Shown: positions 58,586-64,000 of the stretch, one piece after another
Numbering within the stretch: the stretch's first letter is position 1
How the letters are laid out: each line of letters starts with the position of its first letter
Origin: Bauldia sp963759235
GTDB lineage: Bacteria; Pseudomonadota; Alphaproteobacteria; Rhizobiales; Kaistiaceae
Direction: 5' to 3'
Assembly: GCA_963759235.1 (NCBI GenBank)
Contig: CAVWYO010000006.1
Span: 124,001-188,000, forward strand
DNA length: 64,000 nt
Notes under the pieces: generated by a model
Told to the model about the DNA's origin: nothing
Seen by the model: only the letters and a program-made list of their open reading frames with translations
Database searches by the model: none
Program-made: the position numbers and the translations under genes

Positions 58586-59718
58586 CTTCGAAGGGCGGCG
58601 CGGCGTTGACGCGGGGCGCCATGCCGGCTCCGGGGTTTCGCCTGGAGCCTCGTGATTTCAACGCCATGGCGGGCTGGGCCGAGGACGACCATGTCGCGGC
58701 TCTCGCGGCGTTTCGTCGCGGCGCCCGGGTGCTCCAGGAGCATCCGCCGAAGACGCGGGCGACCGGCATCGACGCCGCCGCTCTCGCCGCCGCGATGATC
58801 CGGGCGGAACGCCTCGGGGACGTCACCGGCGTCGCCGCGCGGGCCTTCTTCGAGGCCGAATTCGCCGCTTGCGAAGTCGTCGCGGACGACAAGCCCGGCT
58901 TTTTCACCGGTTACTACGAGCCGATCGTCGACGGATCGCGGATCCGCTCGCCGAAGTTCGCCGTTCCGATCTACGGCGTCCCGGACGACCTCGTCGAAAT
59001 CGATCCGGACCGGCCGCCCGCCGGGCTCGAAGCGGGCACCCGCTTCGCCCGGTGCTTGCCGGACCGCCTCGCCCCCTATCCAGATCGCGATACGATCGAA
59101 GCCGGTTTCCTCGCCGGCCGCGGGCTCGAGATGGTCTATCTCGCCGACCCCGTCGACGTCTTCTTCATCCACATCCAGGGCTCGGCCCGCATCCGCCTGG
59201 CGGAAGGCGGCGAGATGCGGATCACCTACGCCGCCAAGACCGGCCACCCCTACACGCCGATCGGGCGTGTGCTGATCGCGGCGGGCGCCCTGCCGGCGGG
59301 CGGCGCCACCATGCAAACCATCAGGGCGTGGCTCGCCGACCATCCGGGCGAAGCCGCCTCCGTCATGGCGCGGAACCGCTCGTTCATCTTCTTCCGCGAG
59401 GCGCCGGTCGCCGACCCGGAGCTCGGACCGGTTGCCGCCGCGAAAGTGCCGCTCACCCCCGGCCGGAGCCTCGCCGTCGATCGTCTGATCCACGGCTTCC
59501 ACATGCCCGTCTGGGTCGATACGCGGCTGCCGGATGGCGAGGTCTTCCGTCGCTTGATGGTGGCCCAGGACACCGGCTCGGCCATCGTCGGGCCGGCGCG
59601 CGGCGACATCTTCGTCGGCTCCGGCGACCAGGCCGGGGCAGTGGCCGGCGCGCTGCAGGCGCCCGGGCGGTTCGTCCTCTTGGTGCCGCGCCGGGGATCG
59701 ACCGGCGAGGCGGCATGA
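58582..59718 (+). CDS. mltA: Membrane-bound lytic murein transglycosylase A (MltA)
   Basis: A 378-residue lytic transglycosylase that cleaves peptidoglycan glycan strands. The MltA domain starts near residue 105 (KPGFFTGYYEPIVDGSRI), with FIHIQGSARIRL near residue 195, and the C-terminal 3D domain has MVAQDTGSAIVGPARGDIF with the catalytic aspartate, then GSGDQAG. The given N-terminus has no signal peptide or lipobox, unlike E. coli MltA; the GTG start overlaps the upstream gene, so the true export mechanism is open. The stop overlaps the Smr gene start (ATGA). Confidence 0.9.
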   Translation: MTSKGGAALTRGAMPAPGFRLEPRDFNAMAGWAEDDHVAALAAFRRGARVLQEHPPKTRATGIDAAALAAAMIRAERLGDVTGVAARAFFEAEFAACEVVADDKPGFFTGYYEPIVDGSRIRSPKFAVPIYGVPDDLVEIDPDRPPAGLEAGTRFARCLPDRLAPYPDRDTIEAGFLAGRGLEMVYLADPVDVFFIHIQGSARIRLAEGGEMRITYAAKTGHPYTPIGRVLIAAGALPAGGATMQTIRAWLADHPGEAASVMARNRSFIFFREAPVADPELGPVAAAKVPLTPGRSLAVDRLIHGFHMPVWVDTRLPDGEVFRRLMVAQDTGSAIVGPARGDIFVGSGDQAGAVAGALQAPGRFVLLVPRRGSTGEAA

Positions 59719-60266
59719 GCCGCGACAAGAAACGCCGCGGGCTGAGTGAGGAGGAGAAGCGGCTATGGGCGGCCGTCAAACGGTCGGCCAGGCCGCTCCA
59801 CGCCGAAATCCCCGGCGATTTGGTTCCCGAGGAGCCGCGGCAACCGCCCGACGCTCCGCCGGCATCGGCGCCGGCAGGTCGCATGCCAAAACCGAAGCCG
59901 GCGCCCAACCGAGCGCCCGGCGCGCTCGACCACCGAACCGTCAGCCGCCTGTCGCGCGGGCTGATCCCGGTCGACGGGCGGATCGATCTCCACGGGCTGA
60001 CCCAGAGCCTGGCGCACCGGCGGCTTCTTCGCTTCCTGGAGGAGGCGCAGGCAAGCGGCGCGCGGCTCGTTCTGGTGATAACCGGCAAGGGCCGTCCCGG
60101 CGAGGCCGGCGACGGCATCTACGAACGTGGGGTGCTTCGGCGGACCGTGCCGGAATGGCTGAGATCGCCGGCTTTCCAGCCGCTAGTGTCCGGCCTGGCG
60201 GAGGCCGGCCGCCGCCATGGCGGCGGCGGCGCCGTCTACGTTCGCATCCGCCGGCGGCGCGACTGA
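59715..60266 (+). CDS. Smr/MutS2 C-terminal domain protein
   Basis: A 183-residue protein with a basic, proline-rich first half (residues 1-85) and a C-terminal Smr domain. The domain is recognised by GRIDLHGLTQSLAHRRLLRF near residue 94 (DLHG motif), LVLVITGKGRPG near residue 118 (TGKG motif) and the end GGGAVYVRIRRRR. Smr domains cut nucleic acids or branched DNA in other proteins. It is translationally coupled to mltA. Confidence 0.9.
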   Translation: MSRDKKRRGLSEEEKRLWAAVKRSARPLHAEIPGDLVPEEPRQPPDAPPASAPAGRMPKPKPAPNRAPGALDHRTVSRLSRGLIPVDGRIDLHGLTQSLAHRRLLRFLEEAQASGARLVLVITGKGRPGEAGDGIYERGVLRRTVPEWLRSPAFQPLVSGLAEAGRRHGGGGAVYVRIRRRRD

Positions 60267-61295
60267 TCAGTCGACCAGCTTGCGCAGCTGCGCCTCGCGA
60301 TCGTTGATCAGCCAGCCGTAGAAGTTCTCCTGCGGCATCTGCGGCGGCTTGCCGGCCCTGGCCAGTTTGTCGTTTTGGGCCTTCAGCGCCCGCGCCCGGC
60401 TCGCCGCATTGCCGAGATTATAGAGCGTCGCGGTGATCCCCGGATTGTCGGAGATATCGAAGCCGGCGATCGACTTGTAGAGGTCGATCGAGACCTTGAT
60501 GTTGGCGGCGATGTAGTCGAGCGACGTGTCGGGATTCATGATCTGCGCGTAGACGGTCGACGCGTCGTCGATGGAGAGGAGCGGCAGCCCGCTCCTGGCG
60601 TGGACGATATCGGTGACCGAGAGGGCGGCGACCGGGCTGAGCTGGCCGAAGCCGAAGGTCTGGCCGGCGAACATCGGCGCGAAATAGACGCGGTGCAACC
60701 GGTCGCGCGGGTAATGGCGGCCGCCGACGAACCGCCCCATGAAGGTCGATTCCCACACCGTCTGCCGGCAGTCCCACACTTCGTAGTTCATCTTGAACTG
60801 GTTGCATTTGGCGAACTGCGGCCGGGCGAACAGCGCCTCGGCGGTGTCGCCCTGATAGCCGAACACGAAGGAATCGTTGGAGACGTATTCCAGCGCCTTG
60901 ACGTAGTAGGTCTGCAGCGTGTCGTAGGTGTCGATGTTGTAGGTGTGCTCGCCGACGATGGCGCCGATGATATGGATCGGATCGATGCCGTAGGCGGCCG
61001 CGGCCTTCTTGATCTTGCCGAGCAGGACCGGGTCGCTGGCCAGCAGGGTGTAGACCTTCTTGTACTTGGTCTCGAACGACCCGCCGCCGAAGGCGGTCAG
61101 CACCCGCGACCCGGCATAGATCTTCGGCTGCTTGGCGTTGCGATTGCCCGGAGGCACGACGATGACGTCGGCGGCATTCGCCGGGGGCGGCGGCAGCGAA
61201 TCGACCAGACCGACCGCAACCGTCGCGGCCGCTAACGCAATGAGGCGTCCAAACCAGATCATCGACGAAAGCCCGAATCCCGTGTGCCCCGACAT
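60267..61295 (-). CDS. DUF1402 family exported protein
   Basis: A 342-residue protein with a Sec-type N-terminus (about residues 12-41, ending PPANAAD) and then a conserved alpha-helical body: GSRVLTAFGGGSFETKYKK, IDPIHIIGAIVGEHTYNIDT, YYVKALEYVSND, CNQFKMNYEVWDCRQTVW, FGFGQLSPVAALS. The GAIVGEH and FGQLSPVAAL segments are reminiscent of lysozyme-like transglycosylases, but I cannot claim this. DUF1402 genes accompany hslUV in many rhizobia. Two in-frame starts are possible (61295 and 61262). A 16-base direct repeat, accagccggcggcgcg, occurs at 61296-61311 just before the first start and again at 61346. Confidence 0.87.
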   Translation of the reverse strand: MSGHTGFGLSSMIWFGRLIALAAATVAVGLVDSLPPPPANAADVIVVPPGNRNAKQPKIYAGSRVLTAFGGGSFETKYKKVYTLLASDPVLLGKIKKAAAAYGIDPIHIIGAIVGEHTYNIDTYDTLQTYYVKALEYVSNDSFVFGYQGDTAEALFARPQFAKCNQFKMNYEVWDCRQTVWESTFMGRFVGGRHYPRDRLHRVYFAPMFAGQTFGFGQLSPVAALSVTDIVHARSGLPLLSIDDASTVYAQIMNPDTSLDYIAANIKVSIDLYKSIAGFDISDNPGITATLYNLGNAASRARALKAQNDKLARAGKPPQMPQENFYGWLINDREAQLRKLVD

Positions 61296-61409
61296 ACCAG
61301 CCGGCGGCGCGAGTGGCGACCAAATGGCCGACAGCTCGCCGCTTCACCAGCCGGCGGCGCGGATCATAACAGCCGCATTAAGGCAAACGAAGGGCCGAAT
61401 TCCCCGCGC

Positions 61410-62717
61410 TCAGAGGATGAATCGGCTGAGATCGGTGTTGCGCGCCAGGTCGCCGATATGGTCCTCGACATATTGGGCGTCGATGACCACCTTGTCGCCG
61501 CTGCGGTCCGCGGCGGTGAAGCTCACCTCGTCCAGCACGCGCTCCATCACCGTCTGCAACCGCCGGGCGCCGATGTTCTCGACGCTGGAGTTGATCGCCA
61601 CCGCGAACGAGGCGATGGCGTCGATGGCGTCGTCGGTCACTTCCAGTTCGAGCCCCTCGGTCGCCATCAGCGCCACATATTGCTTGATCAGGCTCGCCTC
61701 GGTCTCTGTCAGGATGCGGCGGAAGTCTTCCTTGGTGAGCGGATGAAGCTCGACGCGGATCGGCAGGCGGCCCTGCAGTTCGGGCAGGAGGTCCGACGGC
61801 TTGGCGATATGGAAGGCGCCGGAGGCGATGAAGAGCACATGGTCGGTCTTGACCTGGCCGTGCTTGGTGGCGACCGTGGTGCCTTCGATCAGCGGCAACA
61901 GGTCGCGCTGGACGCCTTCGCGGCTGACATCGGCGCCGTAGCGCCCCTCGCGGGCGCAGATCTTGTCGATCTCGTCGAGAAAGACGATGCCGTCGTTTTC
62001 GACCGAGGCGATCGCCTCCTGAACCACCTGCTCGTCGTCGAGCAGCCGGTCGGATTCCTCGGCGACAAGCAGCTCGTGGGAATCGGAGACCGTCACGCGC
62101 CGGGTCTTGGTGCGCTGGCCGAAGGCCTTGCCGAGCATGTCGGAGATGTTCATCACCCCGACGCTGGCGCCGGGCACGCCGGGGATCTCGAAGGACGGCA
62201 TGCCGCTGGCGGTGTCGCGGACCTCGATTTCGATCTCCTTGTCGTTGAGTTCGCCATCGCGCAGCCGCTTGCGGAAGGATTCCCGCGTCGCCGGGCTTGC
62301 CGACGCCCCGACCAGGGCGGTCAGCACCCGCTCCTCGGCCGCCAGCTCCGCCTTGGCGGAGACTTCCTTGCGCTTGCGCTCGCGCACCAGGCCGATGCCC
62401 ACCTCGACCAGGTCGCGGATCACCAATTCGACGTCGCGGCCGACATAGCCGACCTCGGTGAACTTGGTCGCCTCGACCTTGAGGAAGGGCGCTCCGGCGA
62501 GCTTGGCGAGCCGGCGGGATATCTCGGTCTTGCCGATGCCGGTCGGGCCGATCATCAGGATGTTCTTGGGCAGCACCTCCTCGCGCATCTGGCCGGTCAG
62601 TTGCTGGCGCCGCCAGCGGTTCCTGAGCGCGATGGCGACCGACCGCTTGGCGTCGGCCTGGCCGATGATGTAGCGGTCGAGTTCGGAGACGATTTCGCGA
62701 GGCGAGAATGTGGTCAT
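61410..62717 (-). CDS. hslU: ATP-dependent protease ATPase subunit HslU
   Basis: A 435-residue AAA+ unfoldase, the usual length. It starts TTFSPREIVSELDRYIIGQ, has Walker A GPTGIGKTE near residue 60, the pore motif GYVGRDVE near residue 89, Walker B GIVFLDEIDKI near residue 247, and the family C-terminus DLSRFIL that inserts into HslV. The ATG at 62717 is preferred over an upstream one at 62792, which would overlap hslV. It is downstream of hslV in one operon. Confidence 0.95.
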   Translation of the reverse strand: MTTFSPREIVSELDRYIIGQADAKRSVAIALRNRWRRQQLTGQMREEVLPKNILMIGPTGIGKTEISRRLAKLAGAPFLKVEATKFTEVGYVGRDVELVIRDLVEVGIGLVRERKRKEVSAKAELAAEERVLTALVGASASPATRESFRKRLRDGELNDKEIEIEVRDTASGMPSFEIPGVPGASVGVMNISDMLGKAFGQRTKTRRVTVSDSHELLVAEESDRLLDDEQVVQEAIASVENDGIVFLDEIDKICAREGRYGADVSREGVQRDLLPLIEGTTVATKHGQVKTDHVLFIASGAFHIAKPSDLLPELQGRLPIRVELHPLTKEDFRRILTETEASLIKQYVALMATEGLELEVTDDAIDAIASFAVAINSSVENIGARRLQTVMERVLDEVSFTAADRSGDKVVIDAQYVEDHIGDLARNTDLSRFIL

Positions 62718-62766
62718 CAGGGTCCGTTGCTCGGGCGGGTGGAAAGTGGCGGCGGCCTCCATGGCG

Positions 62767-63324
62767 TCAGGCCGGCGTGTCGATGACCTCAACGGTCACC
62801 TGGCTGTTGGTGTAGACGCAGATGTCGGCGGCGATCGCCATCGCCTTGCGGGCGATCGCCTCGGCGTCGAGGTCGGTGTCGATGAGGGCGCGCGCCGCGG
62901 CGAGCGCGTAATTGCCGCCGGAGCCGATGCCGGCGACGCCGCCCTCCGGCTCCAGCACGTCGCCGGTGCCGGTCACCACCAGGCTGGTGGTGGCGTCGGC
63001 GACCAGCATCATCGCCTCGAGGCGGCGGAGATATTTGTCGGTGCGCCAGTCCTTGGCGAGCTCGACGCAGGCGCGGGTCAACTGGCCGGGATATTGCTCA
63101 AGCTTCCCCTCCAGCCGCTCGAACAGCGTGAAGGCGTCGGCGGTCGCCCCGGCGAAGCCGGCGATGACGCCGCTTTTGCCGATCGGCCGGACCTTCTTGG
63201 CATTGTGCTTGATGACGGTCTGGCCGACGGTGACCTGGCCGTCGCCGGCGATGACCACCTTGCCGCCCTTGCGCACGGTGATGATGGTGGTGCCGTGCCA
63301 GGGCACGAATGCGGAATCGCTCAT
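62767..63324 (-). CDS. hslV: ATP-dependent protease peptidase subunit HslV
   Basis: A 185-residue proteasome-like peptidase. The catalytic threonine follows a short propeptide (MSDSAFVPWHG) in GTTIITVRKGGKVVIAGDGQ. Also present are VRPIGKSGVIAGFAGATADA and GIGSGGNYALAAARAL. It forms double hexamers capped by HslU. The ATG at 63324 gives the propeptide length seen in rhizobial HslV; a further in-frame ATG lies at 63333. Confidence 0.95.
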   Translation of the reverse strand: MSDSAFVPWHGTTIITVRKGGKVVIAGDGQVTVGQTVIKHNAKKVRPIGKSGVIAGFAGATADAFTLFERLEGKLEQYPGQLTRACVELAKDWRTDKYLRRLEAMMLVADATTSLVVTGTGDVLEPEGGVAGIGSGGNYALAAARALIDTDLDAEAIARKAMAIAADICVYTNSQVTVEVIDTPA

Positions 63325-63469
63325 GGAACGCAAACATCCTCATCCAGCAGGCCGGCGCAGGCTTGACAAAGCCCCGCGACAACCCCCGTTCCGGACGCCA
63401 ACGGCACCCGGCAGGCTCCTTATGTAATCCCTGGCTCCCCGGTTTCAAACCGTGGGGGAAGCGCCCGGT

Positions 63470-64000
63470 CTACACCCCGAGCCGGGCGTGCGTCTCGTAG
63501 GGGTAGGGAAGCGGCCGGGCGCTCACCTCGTCGAGTCGTTCGACGTCGTCCGCCGAGAGCGACCAGCCGCTGGCGCCGATGTTGCTTTCCAGTTGCGCGA
63601 CATTGCGGGCGCCGATGATCGGGGCGGTGACGCCGGGCCGCTGCAAGAGCCAGTTGAGCGCCACCTGGGCCGGTTGCTTGCCGCGCTCCTTGCCGATGGC
63701 GACGAGCGCGTCGACCACGTTCCAGGTATGCTCGTTGGCATAGCGGTCCCAGCTCTCGCTCCAACCGTACTTGCCGGCGATCTCGATGCGGGTTCCCGCC
63801 GCCGGGGCATTCATGCCGCGATGGAATTTGCCGCTGAGCCAGCCGCCGCGGAGCGGGCTCCACGGGATGACGCCCAGCCCTTCGCTGCGGCAGACCGGCA
63901 GCAGCTCCCACTCGGTGTCGCGATCGAGGAGATTGTAGAGCGGCTGCAGGCAGGAGAAACGCTGCCAGCCATTCATCCTGGAGAGATCGATCGCCTTCTG
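63470..64000 (-). CDS. Aldo/keto reductase, C-terminal part (cut by right edge)
   Basis: The last 176 residues of a Mgr/YghZ-like aldo/keto reductase. The frame is open to the window edge (QKAIDLSRMNGWQRF), so the start lies outside. It has CLQPLYNLLDRDTEWELLP, GVIPWSPLRGGWLSGKF and the cofactor-binding GVTAPIIGARNVAQLESNI near the end, all typical. The catalytic tyrosine, aspartate and lysine lie in the missing part. It is upstream of hslV on the same strand with a gap of about 145 bases, and probably not of one operon with it. Confidence 0.88.
   Translation of the reverse strand, partial: QKAIDLSRMNGWQRFSCLQPLYNLLDRDTEWELLPVCRSEGLGVIPWSPLRGGWLSGKFHRGMNAPAAGTRIEIAGKYGWSESWDRYANEHTWNVVDALVAIGKERGKQPAQVALNWLLQRPGVTAPIIGARNVAQLESNIGASGWSLSADDVERLDEVSARPLPYPYETHARLGV

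Noticed and set aside
61296..61361. A 16-base direct repeat (accagccggcggcgcg) twice, 50 bases apart, before the DUF1402 gene.
   Set aside because: Only two copies, GC-rich codon-like sequence, and no spacer pattern; no sign of a CRISPR array or attachment site. It is noted in the DUF1402 entry only.

Overview
This 64 kb window comes from a GC-rich alphaproteobacterium, most likely of the order Hyphomicrobiales (Rhizobiales). The evidence is the right-hand block: a PfkB kinase, secB, a Tim44-like gene, mltA and an Smr gene in a row, then a DUF1402 gene followed by hslU and hslV. That arrangement is typical of rhizobial chromosomes. I cannot name the genus. I saw no rRNA, tRNA, CRISPR array or insertion sequence.

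Positions 1-46 kb form a dense accessory region for carbohydrate, sugar-acid and acyl-CoA catabolism. It holds five ribose/xylose-type ABC importers: A, cut by the left edge (2-1394); B, XylFHG-like (10246-13301); C, with a frameshifted ATPase (22157-25753); D (28978-31828); and E, whose ATPase is split into two genes (39982-44658). Around them lie an AldA-type aldehyde dehydrogenase, an HpcH-type aldolase, an RraA-like protein, a PdxA2/DUF1537-kinase pair for four-carbon sugar acids, aldose epimerase, aldose dehydrogenase, lactonases, sugar isomerases and several dehydrogenases. Five local regulators (DeoR, GntR/FCD, SorC, IclR, XRE) sit among them, and repeated or palindromic operator-like sites can be seen near most. 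Two of these sites recur at separate operons and so suggest small local regulons. Importers B to E, with their enzymes, could feed parallel oxidative routes.

From 32 to 46 kb the content changes to a fused E1-alpha/beta thiamine-diphosphate enzyme with a SorC regulator, then an operon with a MaoC-fold protein lacking the usual catalytic histidine, a type III CoA-transferase, a solute-binding-like protein without a signal peptide, and importer E. An IclR regulator and a second, intact MaoC hydratase follow.

From 46.2 to 53.7 kb a XRE regulator precedes a six-gene hyfBCEFGI-like operon. The catalytic subunit lacks three of the four cysteines that hold the NiFe site, while the small subunit keeps its four cluster cysteines. 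This makes it an energy-converting-hydrogenase-related (Ehr) complex rather than a hydrogenase, and it is the most interesting element here.

From 53.7 kb to the end the genes are housekeeping: DNA repair, SecB, MltA, Smr, HslUV, and an aldo/keto reductase cut by the right edge. Three genes (a malate/lactate-type dehydrogenase, the importer C ATPase and hyfE) each appear to carry a single-base frameshift in a short homopolymer run, which may be sequencing error.
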